From the NCBI GenBank assembly GCA_942491885.1, contig CALOCQ010000003.1:618329-682328 (forward strand): DNA of 64,000 nt. The letters run 5' to 3'. Numbering within the stretch: the stretch's first letter is position 1; every line of letters begins with the position of its first letter. The notes under the pieces are model-generated. The model was not told the DNA's origin, searched no databases, and was given only the letters and a program-made list of their open reading frames with translations. The stretch is from CALBPI01 sp942491885. Its GTDB lineage: Bacteria; Pseudomonadota; Gammaproteobacteria; Steroidobacterales; Woeseiaceae. Shown here piece after piece: positions 1-7,149 of the stretch. The position numbers and the translations under genes were made by a program.

Positions 1-1
1 G

Positions 2-1684
2 ATTGTTGCGAAGCTGGAAGAAGCCGAAAAGCAGGCGCGCGTCGATGCGCAGGTGCGCGAAGACTATCGCGCTGCGGCACGCTGGTATCGCAAGTACCTG
101 GCCTATTTTCCGGGGCAGACCGATTCGGCCGGCACCAACTTCCTGCTCGCAGAAATCCTGTATGAAAGCGATGCCTTTGACGAGGCAACGATCGAATACG
201 AACGCACCGCCTATGAATACGGTGTGCACGAGGTTGCAGCCGAGGCCGGCTATGCATCATTGCTGTCCTACCAGGCGCATGAGGCGTCGTTAGCTCCCGA
301 GCTGCGCAGCGAATGGCATCAGCGTTATCTCGACAGCTCTTTGCGCTTCGCCGAGACCTTCCCGGCACATCCGGAGGTGCCGGCGGTGTTGACGGCGACG
401 GCCGAAGATTTATTCAGCCAGGGTCGCTTCGAACTGGCGATAGCCGTTGCGCAGAACGTGACGGCGATGCCGGTAGAGCCCGACCCGACGCTGGCGCGCA
501 ACGCGTGGACAGTCGTTGCGCATGCTAACTTCGACCTGCAGCGCTTCGACGCGGCAGAGCAGGCCTACTACCAATTACAGGCGCGGATCCCGCCGCAGGA
601 CAGTGAAACGCAGATCGAGATTCGTGAACGTATTGCCTCGTCAATTTACAAACAGGGCGAGGCCGCACGCGACACTGGTGATCTCGAAGGCGCGGTCGGA
701 CATTTCCTGCGTGTGGCTGCTGCCGTGCCGGATTCCCCGGTGCGCCAGACCGCGCAATACGATGCCGCTGCCGCGCTGATTTCGATGGGCGACTGGCTGC
801 GTGCAACGCCGGTACTCGAAGCGTTCCGCCAGGACTTCCCGGATAGTGAATACGCCGATCAGGTGTCACGCAGTCTTGCCGCCGGTTATCTCGAGACCGG
901 CGACTCATTGCGCGCAGCGAACGAATTCGAACGCATCGCCGATGACGAGGCGATGTCACCGCTGGAGCGCGAAGAGGCGTTGTGGCAGGCCGCTGAGCTG
1001 TATCAGAAGGGCAATCTTGTTGATAACGAACGCAGCACGCTGGAACGTATTGTTGCGCGCTACCCCGGTGCCTTCGACCAGACGCTGGAGGCGCGCTTCC
1101 GTCTGGCCGAGATCGCCGACAAGCAACAACAATACGGCGAGCGCCAGCGCTGGCTGAACAACATCATTGAAGTGGATGCGACCGCCGGCGCGCAGCGCAC
1201 CGATCGCAGCCGCTACCTGGCGGCCACCGCAACGCTCGAATTAACCGAGCCGATGCGGTTGTCGTTCGTGAATCTGGCGTTGACGATTCCGCTGAAGGAA
1301 AGTCTCGCAAACAAACGCGACCTGATGGAACAGACGCTGGCGGCCTACGGTCGCGCGGCCGACTACGGGGTTGCCGAGGTCACTACGGCATCGACCTATC
1401 GCATTGGCCAGATGTATCAGATTTTCAGTCGCGACCTCATGCAGAGCCAGCGACCGGCCGACCTCGATTCGGACGCGCTCGAGCAGTACGACATTCTGCT
1501 GGAAGAACAGGCGTTCCCGTTCGAGGAGCAGGCGATTGGCATTTTCGAGGCGAATACCGTGCGTGCCGCCGAAGGCGTCTATGACGAATGGGTGCAGTTG
1601 AGCTTTGCAGAACTCGCGAAGCTGATGCCGGCACGCTACGCAAAAACCGAACGCAGTGAGGAATATCTTGGCCTACTCAACTAA
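2..1684 (+). CDS. TPR-repeat protein, 5'-truncated by the window edge
   Basis: The frame is open from base 2 (reads IVAKLEEAEKQARVDAQVRE before the first possible GTG at 53), so the gene starts upstream of the window; about 560 residues are visible. The visible part is alpha-helical and made of degenerate tetratricopeptide-like repeats, with characteristic spaced A-x-Y, G-D and F-P-D-S motifs (for example around residues 240-330). No catalytic motif is seen. TPR arrays are protein-interaction scaffolds. It runs directly, with a 29-nt overlap, into a TPR lipoprotein and then ExbB/ExbD/TonB-like genes, so I infer a periplasmic or envelope partner of that motor. Localisation cannot be read because the N-terminus is missing. 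Family assignment beyond TPR is uncertain. Confidence 0.8.
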   Translation: MVAKLEEAEKQARVDAQVREDYRAAARWYRKYLAYFPGQTDSAGTNFLLAEILYESDAFDEATIEYERTAYEYGVHEVAAEAGYASLLSYQAHEASLAPELRSEWHQRYLDSSLRFAETFPAHPEVPAVLTATAEDLFSQGRFELAIAVAQNVTAMPVEPDPTLARNAWTVVAHANFDLQRFDAAEQAYYQLQARIPPQDSETQIEIRERIASSIYKQGEAARDTGDLEGAVGHFLRVAAAVPDSPVRQTAQYDAAAALISMGDWLRATPVLEAFRQDFPDSEYADQVSRSLAAGYLETGDSLRAANEFERIADDEAMSPLEREEALWQAAELYQKGNLVDNERSTLERIVARYPGAFDQTLEARFRLAEIADKQQQYGERQRWLNNIIEVDATAGAQRTDRSRYLAATATLELTEPMRLSFVNLALTIPLKESLANKRDLMEQTLAAYGRAADYGVAEVTTASTYRIGQMYQIFSRDLMQSQRPADLDSDALEQYDILLEEQAFPFEEQAIGIFEANTVRAAEGVYDEWVQLSFAELAKLMPARYAKTERSEEYLGLLN

Positions 1685-2300
1685 GCAATACGCAGGGCGC
1701 TCAGCGCTGATTGCGATCATCGCGACGCTGGCGGCTTGTGCTTCAGGTCCACGGCAGGCCGAGCCCGCGCGTGGTGAGGCCGCAGTGGTGACGGAAGTGT
1801 CGGACGATGTCGCGCGTGATTTCGCCAATGCGCAGACGCTGATGTCGGTCGAGGACTACGACGGCGCGCTACAAATTCTGGAGCCTTTGACGCGTTACAA
1901 CCCGCAATATCCGGGCGCCGCGGTCACGATGGCGGTCGCACTTCGCCAGCTCGAGCGTAAAGATGACGCCCTCGCGCTGCTCGAAACCACGCTCGTCAGC
2001 CATGACGGATATGCGCCGGGATGGAACGAAGTTGGCATTTTGCACAGAGAGTCGGGTCGTTTCGCCGATGCAGAGGCCGCTTATTTGAAGGCCGTCACAG
2101 TAAACCCCGACTATGGCTTGGCACACTACAATCTGGGAATCCTGCTGGATCTCTATCTGGGCCGCCATGAACAGGCGTTAGCGCACTACCAGCGCTACCA
2201 GGAATTGACACCCGATGCAGACAAGCAGGTCGATCGCTGGATCGCCGATATCAGTCGGCGCATCGAACGCGCATCGCGAGCGGCGCAGGTAGCGCAGTAG
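1656..2300 (+). CDS. TPR lipoprotein of the ExbB/ExbD operon
   Basis: From GTG 1656 the protein has 214 residues: a basic start, a hydrophobic stretch and a lipobox LAAC with Cys28, so it should be lipid-anchored. The rest holds TPR-type helices, including the pattern YPGAAVTMAVALRQLERKDD and a GLAHYNLGILLDLYLGRHEQ repeat. It overlaps the preceding TPR gene by 29 nt, suggesting translational coupling. An alternative start is TTG 1668: the GTGAGG at 1656-1661 would then be its ribosome-binding site with good spacing, giving a 24-residue signal peptide. Role inferred from context: envelope-anchored scaffold for the downstream motor. It has no enzyme motif. Confidence 0.82.
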   Translation: MRNILAYSTKQYAGRSALIAIIATLAACASGPRQAEPARGEAAVVTEVSDDVARDFANAQTLMSVEDYDGALQILEPLTRYNPQYPGAAVTMAVALRQLERKDDALALLETTLVSHDGYAPGWNEVGILHRESGRFADAEAAYLKAVTVNPDYGLAHYNLGILLDLYLGRHEQALAHYQRYQELTPDADKQVDRWIADISRRIERASRAAQVAQ

Positions 2301-2310
2301 CGGAGGCTTG

Positions 2311-2805
2311 ATGATGACAACACGACAACTCGTTCTCGCATCCGGTCTGCTGGTCTGGTCAATGGCCTCTGTCGCGCTGGCACAGGACAACGAAGACATC
2401 GGGCCCGGAGTAGATACCAGCGCGCCGGCGCAGGCCGCGGTCGAGCCCGGCGTGGACACGAGCGCAACGGTGGCGAGCGACATCGAGCCTGGCGTGGATA
2501 CAAGTCGCGACGCGCCCGAAGGGCAGATCGAGCCGGGCATAGATACATCGACAATAAGCGCGGCCAACAGCTCACGCGCGGTCGATTCGCTGGAGCTTGG
2601 CAGCTCACAGATTATTGGCAACCAGGAGTTGCCGCAGGTGTTGTACATCGTGCCGTGGAAGTCATCGGATCTTGGCGATCTGGTTGGCCGGCCTGTTAAC
2701 ACCTTGCTTGATGAAGTACTGGCGCCTGCAGACCGGGAGGTTTTTATTCGCCAGATTGATTACTACGACGATTTACACGGCGACCCGACGGACGAGGAGT
2801 CCTGA
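2311..2805 (+). CDS. Secreted protein with four EPGVDTS repeats, function unknown
   Basis: 164 residues from ATG 2311 (ATG 2314 is equally possible; GGAGG at 2302-2306 favours 2314 slightly). An N-terminal signal peptide ends near ALA-QD. It is followed by four copies of a G/E-P-G-V/I-D-T-S motif whose DNA starts at 2401, 2443, 2485 and 2530, that is every 14-15 residues, in an acidic, low-complexity linker. A separate C-terminal part of about 60 residues (from SQIIGNQELPQVLYIVPWK to the end) looks folded and may be the conserved domain. The gene sits between the TPR lipoprotein and the ExbB-like gene in the same operon. I do not recognise a characterised family; a periplasmic partner of the motor is an inference. 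Confidence 0.75.
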   Translation: MMTTRQLVLASGLLVWSMASVALAQDNEDIGPGVDTSAPAQAAVEPGVDTSATVASDIEPGVDTSRDAPEGQIEPGIDTSTISAANSSRAVDSLELGSSQIIGNQELPQVLYIVPWKSSDLGDLVGRPVNTLLDEVLAPADREVFIRQIDYYDDLHGDPTDEES

Positions 2806-2857
2806 AGGCATTTTTACTAACGAGACCATCACACGTTAATTTCAGAGGACTACTACA

Positions 2858-3505
2858 GTGTCTAGCATCATCAACTTTTTTCAGCAGGGCGGGGCGTTCA
2901 TGTACCCCATCCTGTTTGTATTCGGGCTCGGCATGGCAATTGCCATCGAGCGCTATGTTTATCTGACGATGACCGGTGCGAGCAATCGCATGATGTGGAA
3001 AAAAGTCGTGCCTTATCTGAAGGCCGGTAACTTCCAGCAAGCCGTCGGTGTCACCAGCAAGTCGAAGTCGGCGATCGGCAAGGTCATGACGTACGGACTG
3101 TATCGCATCGGTTCGGCGCGTCATCGCGACGATATCGAGAAGGCGATGGAAGAGAGCCTGATGGAAGTGCTGCCGCGTCTCGAGAAGCGCACGCACTACC
3201 TGGCGACATTCGCCAACATCGCCACGCTGCTCGGCCTGCTCGGTACCATTATCGGTCTGATCAAGGCGTTCACCGCGGTTGCCAACGCGAACCCGGCAGA
3301 GAAAGCGGACATGTTGTCCGGCAGTATCTCTATCGCGATGAACACGACGGCGTTCGGCCTGATGGTCGCGATTCCGTTGCTGCTCGTGCACACCGTTATC
3401 CAGACCAAGACCAACCAGATCGTGGACAGCCTCGAAATGGCGTCGGTCAAGTTCCTGAACGCGGTTACCGAGCGTCAGAACGAAGCCAAAGGGGCAGCTG
3501 CGTGA
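2858..3505 (+). CDS. MotA/TolQ/ExbB-family proton channel protein
   Basis: 215 residues from GTG 2858, with GAGG at 2845-2848. Three membrane segments fit the family: about residues 15-36, 113-140 and 155-180. The second contains the conserved TLLGLLGTIIGLIKAF stretch and the third the NTTAFGLMVAIPLLL stretch. ExbB/TolQ proteins form the pentameric inner-membrane stator that, with an ExbD/TolR dimer, uses the proton gradient to drive a TonB- or TolA-like protein. Here it is followed by two ExbD-like genes and a TonB-like gene, overlapping the first by 4 nt, so it is the stator of this operon. Whether it serves nutrient uptake, envelope constriction or motility cannot be read from sequence. 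Confidence 0.93.
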   Translation: MSSIINFFQQGGAFMYPILFVFGLGMAIAIERYVYLTMTGASNRMMWKKVVPYLKAGNFQQAVGVTSKSKSAIGKVMTYGLYRIGSARHRDDIEKAMEESLMEVLPRLEKRTHYLATFANIATLLGLLGTIIGLIKAFTAVANANPAEKADMLSGSISIAMNTTAFGLMVAIPLLLVHTVIQTKTNQIVDSLEMASVKFLNAVTERQNEAKGAAA

Positions 3506-4008
3506 TAAACCGCCGCCGCAAGGCCGGTCGCCAGATTGAGGCGACCGAGCTGAACATCACGGCCTTCATGAATCTGATGGTGATTCTGGTGCCGTTCCTG
3601 CTGATCACAGCCGTGTTTTCACGACTGGCCATTCTCGAGTTGAATCTGCCGGGTGCCTCCTCTGAGCCCGCGGACAATCCTGTCGAGACGATGCAGCTGG
3701 AAATCACGGTGCGCCAGGCGCGTATCGAGGTGGGTGACCGAAACGGCGGCTTGTTATCGCGTATCGATAACGTTAATGGTGAATACGACCTTGAGCGCCT
3801 CGCTGAGAAGCTGCGCGAGGTCAAGTACATCAACCCCGATAAAATCGACTGCACGCTGTTGCTTGAGTCAGATATCTCCTACGAGACATTGGTTCAGGTG
3901 ATGGACAAGGTGCGAGTCTATGAATCCGTCGAAGACGGTGAGCTGAGCAAGATCGAGTTATTCCCGGAAATCTCGATCGGCGATGCCACCAGCGGCGGAG
4001 GAGCCTGA
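3502..4008 (+). CDS. ExbD/TolR-family protein lacking the membrane aspartate
   Basis: 168 residues from GTG 3502, overlapping the upstream stop by 4 nt. Topology is ExbD-like: short basic cytosolic start, one membrane helix (about 20-42) and a periplasmic domain. In ExbD/TolR the helix normally carries an Asp essential for proton conduction (the usual motif is ...F-I-D-V-M/L...). Here the aligned position is Asn24 in ITAFMNLMVIL. The neighbouring paralogue keeps its Asp29. This protein is therefore probably not proton-conducting by itself and may act as a structural half of a heterodimer with the next gene product. The assignment to the family rests on topology, position and the L-N-I-T-x-F-M motif. 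Confidence 0.88.
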   Translation: MINRRRKAGRQIEATELNITAFMNLMVILVPFLLITAVFSRLAILELNLPGASSEPADNPVETMQLEITVRQARIEVGDRNGGLLSRIDNVNGEYDLERLAEKLREVKYINPDKIDCTLLLESDISYETLVQVMDKVRVYESVEDGELSKIELFPEISIGDATSGGGA

Positions 4009-4011
4009 CAC

Positions 4012-4545
4012 ATGAGTCATTCCGCCCGCGCCGTGCGCATGGAGCGCCGCCACAAGCGCAGCCGCGCGCCAGGCCTGAACCTGGTGTCACTGATGGACAT
4101 CTTTACGATCCTCGTGTTCTTCCTGTTGGTGAACTCGTCGGACGTTGAGACGCTCCCCAATGCGAAGGACATGAAGCTGCCCGAATCGATCGCGGAGGAG
4201 AAGTCGCGTGAAACGGTCGTGGTGATGATCACCGCCAGCAATATTCTTGTTCAGGGCGAAATCGTGGCGAACGTCGATGACGCCATGAATATGCAGGGCA
4301 ACGTTATTAAAGGCCTCAAGCAGGCGTTGGTTGCGCAGAATGATCGCGTGCTCAGAAAAGCCGCGAACCAGGATGTCGCGCAGCGCGAGGTAACGATTAT
4401 GGGTGACAAGGAAATTTCCTACCGCCTGTTGAAGAAAGTCATGGCCACCTGCACAGATGCCGACTATGGCCAGATCTCTCTTGCCGTTTTGCAGAAAAGC
4501 TCGGACAAGCTCGGTGAGACCGGCGCGGCCGGAATCGGGGGCTAG
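4012..4545 (+). CDS. ExbD/TolR-family protein with intact membrane aspartate
   Basis: 177 residues starting at ATG 4012, three bases after the previous stop. It has a basic cytosolic N-terminus, a single membrane helix with the motif LNLVSLMDIFTILVFFLL containing Asp29, and a periplasmic domain of the ExbD type. The Asp is the residue that in ExbD/TolR couples proton flow to movement. It forms a pair with the preceding Asn-bearing paralogue. The two share low identity, so this is an old duplication or recruitment rather than a recent copy. It likely functions with the ExbB-like protein and the downstream TonB-like protein. Confidence 0.92.
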   Translation: MSHSARAVRMERRHKRSRAPGLNLVSLMDIFTILVFFLLVNSSDVETLPNAKDMKLPESIAEEKSRETVVVMITASNILVQGEIVANVDDAMNMQGNVIKGLKQALVAQNDRVLRKAANQDVAQREVTIMGDKEISYRLLKKVMATCTDADYGQISLAVLQKSSDKLGETGAAGIGG

Positions 4546-4548
4546 ACG

Positions 4549-5532
4549 ATGACGGCAATGACACAGTCCTTCCAGCTCTACTATCGCGACTATCACCTGC
4601 CGTGGTCGACTGCGTCCGATGAGCAGGAACAGAAATTCCGCAAGATTCTGTCGACGACGCTGATTATCATGTTGGTGCTCAGCCTCGCATGGCCGTTCTT
4701 GCCGACCGCAGACGTCGACCCGGACGCCGTGGTCGAGATTGAGCCGCGCTTCGCGAAGCTGTTGCTTGAGAAAAAAGAGATTCCGCCACCGCCTCCGCCG
4801 CGCGTTGAGGAAAAAGAACCCGAGCCTGAGATCGTGGAGCCGGAACAAGTCGTTAAGGAGCCCCAGGTGAAGCCGGAAGTGAAACCGGAGCCCGTCGTGG
4901 CGCCGCCACCGGAAGAAAAGGCGCGCGAACGTGCCTCTGTTGCCGGGCTGTTGCCATTTGCTGACGACCTCGCGTCGTTACGCGATAACTCTGTTGTCGA
5001 TCAGGTCGCGAGTAACCGTCCGTTAACCGGTGCGGTTGGCGCCTCGCAGCGCAATGAGCGCTCGTTGATTACATCGAATGTCGGTGCGGCCAGTGGCGGC
5101 ATTAACACCGCTCAACTGTCTCGTAATACCGGTGGTACCGGGTTGACAGGGCGCAGCACCACCCAGGTGGATACGCCGGTCGCGGCCGTCGGCGCCGGTA
5201 ATGGTGCCTCAGATGTGCAGCGCAGCGGTTCGAGCAATCGTGGCTCGCGCTCGCGTGAAGAAATCGAGATGGTCTTCGACCGGAACAAGGGCGCGATCTA
5301 CGCTCTATATAATCGTGCGCTACGCCAGAACCCGGCCTTGGAAGGCAAGCTCGTTCTGCGCCTGACGATTTCGCCGCAAGGCGTTGTTACCTTGTGCGAA
5401 ATCGCATCAAGCGAGCTGGGTGATCCGGAGCTTGAGCGTAAACTCGTGCAGCGGGTGAAGCTGTTCCGGTTTGACGCGAAAGACGTCGAGGCGATTACGA
5501 CGACCAAACCGATCGATTTCTTCCCGGCGTAG
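4549..5532 (+). CDS. TonB-like AgmX/PglI C-terminal domain protein
   Basis: 327 residues from ATG 4549. One membrane helix lies at about residues 40-58. It is followed by an extended Pro/Glu/Lys-rich segment (PPPPPPRVEEKEPEPEI and beyond, about 80-130) typical of periplasm-spanning TonB/TolA proteins. A Gly/Ser/Thr-rich linker leads to a C-terminal domain beginning SREEIEMVFDRNKGAIYALY, which resembles the AgmX/PglI C-terminal domain and TonB C-terminal domains. These proteins transmit motor energy across the periplasm; AgmX homologues were named from gliding-motility work in myxobacteria. It closes the ExbB-ExbD-ExbD set. Function in gliding versus import is not decided by the sequence. Confidence 0.87.
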   Translation: MTAMTQSFQLYYRDYHLPWSTASDEQEQKFRKILSTTLIIMLVLSLAWPFLPTADVDPDAVVEIEPRFAKLLLEKKEIPPPPPPRVEEKEPEPEIVEPEQVVKEPQVKPEVKPEPVVAPPPEEKARERASVAGLLPFADDLASLRDNSVVDQVASNRPLTGAVGASQRNERSLITSNVGAASGGINTAQLSRNTGGTGLTGRSTTQVDTPVAAVGAGNGASDVQRSGSSNRGSRSREEIEMVFDRNKGAIYALYNRALRQNPALEGKLVLRLTISPQGVVTLCEIASSELGDPELERKLVQRVKLFRFDAKDVEAITTTKPIDFFPA

Positions 5533-5538
5533 TTCCGG

Positions 5539-5649
5539 TCATTGCGAGCGCAGCAACCCGTGTCACTGCAAGGTCATTGCGAGGAGCGTAGCGACGCGGC
5601 AACCTAGCGACGCGGGGAACTGGATTGCTTCGCTGCGCTCGCAATGACA
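5539..5649. repeat. Dispersed palindromic repeat pair after the ExbB operon
   Basis: Two direct copies of a TCATTGCGAG arm (5539 and 5574) face an inverted copy ending in CTCGCAATGAC (about 5622-5649). The arms can pair as a hairpin of the type common in many proteobacterial genomes, and short pieces such as TAGCGACGCGG recur. The same GCTTCGCTGCGCTCGCAATGAC core reappears in the array at 6797-7131, and a related core at 46870-47043. Located between convergent genes, it may act as a bidirectional terminator, which is an inference. Confidence 0.8.
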
Positions 5650-5667
5650 GAGCGGGCGAGCGACCCA

Positions 5668-5982
5668 TCAAGGCAGTGATCGCTCCGGTTCCCCGCCGCA
5701 CACAAATTCATACAGGTCGCGCCACTCGGGATTCATATTCTCAATGAGCCGGATCTTGCGTCGTCGCGATCCCGCCTTGATTTGTTTCTCACGTTCTATC
5801 GCGGCATACATCGTATCGGCGGATTCAAAGTAGACCAGGCGCTTGAGCTTGTAGCGCGACGTGAATACTGAGCCTTTGTCGCGCTTGTGTTGCCAGACAC
5901 GTCCGGGCAGGTTCGACGTCACACCCGTATAGAGCGTCCCGTTGCGTTTGTTGGTCATGATGTAGATGGCAGGCAGTTTCAT
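5668..5982 (-). CDS. GIY-YIG superfamily endonuclease-like protein
   Basis: 104 residues from the ATG at 5982, which has a GAGG-like site upstream. A longer frame to 6018 exists but the family start fits MKLPAIYIM. The core motif reads YIMTNKRNGTLYTGVT, a variant of GIY-(x10-11)-YIG, followed by an Arg (R in LPGRVWQHK) and a later Glu in AAIEREKQIK, as in the small stand-alone UvrC-type GIY-YIG proteins. These small proteins are often found beside dispersed repeats and their function is generally unknown; structure-specific nuclease activity is possible. It lies on the minus strand between two repeat regions. Confidence 0.85.
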   Translation of the reverse strand: MKLPAIYIMTNKRNGTLYTGVTSNLPGRVWQHKRDKGSVFTSRYKLKRLVYFESADTMYAAIEREKQIKAGSRRRKIRLIENMNPEWRDLYEFVCGGEPERSLP

Positions 5983-6099
5983 CGCGGTACCTCGGGAAGC
6001 GAGCAGGGCGTGCACCATGCTCCCTTCAATTTGCGATGACTGCTGGGGGAGAAACTCGTTTAACGATTTAAAATTGCGATTGTCCTGGTAGCGCGGCGC

Positions 6100-6792
6100 T
6101 CAGAAGCGTCGATACCAGCGCGCGAGGCGTTCCGGTGAAATGCCGGCGGCGTGCCCCAATGCCAGAGCGCGATTCAGAATCGTTCGCCGTATCCAGCCGG
6201 TTTGTTCCCAGCGCCGTGGGTCGACACCGATACTCGTTGCGACGCCCGCGAATCGACCGCTTGCGTGTGCCTTGCGGACTAGCGCCACCTCCTCGAACAA
6301 AGGTGATGCATCGAAGCCGCGTTGTTCCGAGAAGAAGTCACGCGTGAAGAACAGGCCCTGATCGCCGTAGGCAACGCCGCGCTCAGCACGCCAGTTGATC
6401 AATGCGGCCAGACGGCGCGCGCCGCGTGATGTTGTATCCGCGAAGCTGAAACGAAAATATCCGCCGATCATCCCCTTGCCGATGTGCTGGCGAATTGCGG
6501 TTGCACTGCCGGCTAGCGGGTGGGCGTCCGCGTGCAAGAACCAGAGTATGTCGGAGACGGCCGCTTCAGCACCGGTATTCATTTGCAGGCCGCGTCCTGA
6601 TTCGCTGAGCAGAAATGTTGCTCCATTATCTCGGACCAGGGTTCGCGTAGACTCGTTTTCGTCCGCGCTGACCACTATGGTTTCGGCAAACTGGCCCGCG
6701 GGCACTTCGTTAAGCGCTGACAGTAGTCGTGCGAGCGCTCTGTCGTCGTTCTTGACGGGGATGATGACGGCGATGGAGGGGGTGGGTGGCAT
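6100..6792 (-). CDS. TIGR04283-type family 2 glycosyltransferase
   Basis: 230 residues from ATG 6792 (MPPTPSIAVIIPVK). The N-terminal GT-A fold has PSIAVIIPVKNDD, a D-A-D metal motif in WFLHADAHPL and GDQGLFF, matching the family called rSAM/selenodomain-associated transferase 2. It normally co-occurs with a transferase 1 (DUF2064) gene, found here at 9354-10070. The frame stays open upstream to 7140, but that part is translated repeat array (VIASAAKQS units of 18 residues), so I reject it as a natural N-terminus. No recognisable ribosome-binding site exists because the repeat abuts the start codon. Substrate is unknown. Confidence 0.85.
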   Translation of the reverse strand: MPPTPSIAVIIPVKNDDRALARLLSALNEVPAGQFAETIVVSADENESTRTLVRDNGATFLLSESGRGLQMNTGAEAAVSDILWFLHADAHPLAGSATAIRQHIGKGMIGGYFRFSFADTTSRGARRLAALINWRAERGVAYGDQGLFFTRDFFSEQRGFDASPLFEEVALVRKAHASGRFAGVATSIGVDPRRWEQTGWIRRTILNRALALGHAAGISPERLARWYRRF

Positions 6793-6796
6793 TGGG

Positions 6797-7131
6797 TTGC
6801 TTCGCTTCGCTCGCAATGACGCGGGTTGCGCCTTCGGCTTGATTGTTTGATTGCTTCGCTTCGCTCGCAATGCGCCGCGGCTACGCCCGGTGTCCCGAGG
6901 AGTGTAGCGACGCGGGGAACCAGATTGCTTCGCTGCGCTCGCAATGACGCAGGTTGAGCCTTCGGCTTGATTGTTTGATTGCTTCGCTGCGCTCGCAATG
7001 ACGCAGGTTGAGCCATTGGCTGGATTGTTTGATTGCTTCGCTGCGCTCGCAATGACGCAGGTTGAGCCTTCGGCTTGATTGTTTGATTGCTTCGCTTCGC
7101 TCGCAATGACGGGGGTTCGCTCGCAATGACG
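6797..7131. repeat. Tandem 54-bp palindromic repeat array
   Basis: The core TTGCTTCGCTKCGCTCGCAATG starts at 6797, 6851, 6925, 6979, 7033 and 7087. Five intervals are 54, 74, 54, 54 and 54 bp, so it is a true tandem array with one unit interrupted by a different palindromic piece (GGAGTGTAGCGACGCGGGG, about 6899-6918). A truncated seventh copy follows near 7115. Within a unit both the palindromic core and the GGTTGAGCCTTCGGCTTGATTGTT-like linker are conserved, unlike CRISPR spacers. Because 54 is divisible by three, the minus strand stays open through all units. The array lies between the 3' end of the oxidoreductase gene and the start of the glycosyltransferase. Confidence 0.93.
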
Positions 7132-7149
7132 GCATTGCACAATGACTCA

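Noticed and set aside
2744..3391. Minus-strand frame (215 codons) opposite the ExbB-like gene
   Set aside because: Shadow of a membrane-protein gene, no recognisable motif.
4087..4848. Long minus-strand frame (253 codons) opposite the ExbD and TonB-like genes
   Set aside because: It lies opposite strongly conserved genes, has His/Arg/Leu-rich shadow composition and no domain.
6797..7131. CRISPR-like array
   Set aside because: Whole units including the linker are conserved, so there are no unique spacers, and no cas genes lie nearby.
6793..7140. Open minus-strand frame extending the glycosyltransferase by about 116 codons
   Set aside because: It is made wholly of 18-residue peptides encoded by the 54-bp palindromic array, unlike any natural N-terminus; openness follows from the array period being divisible by three.
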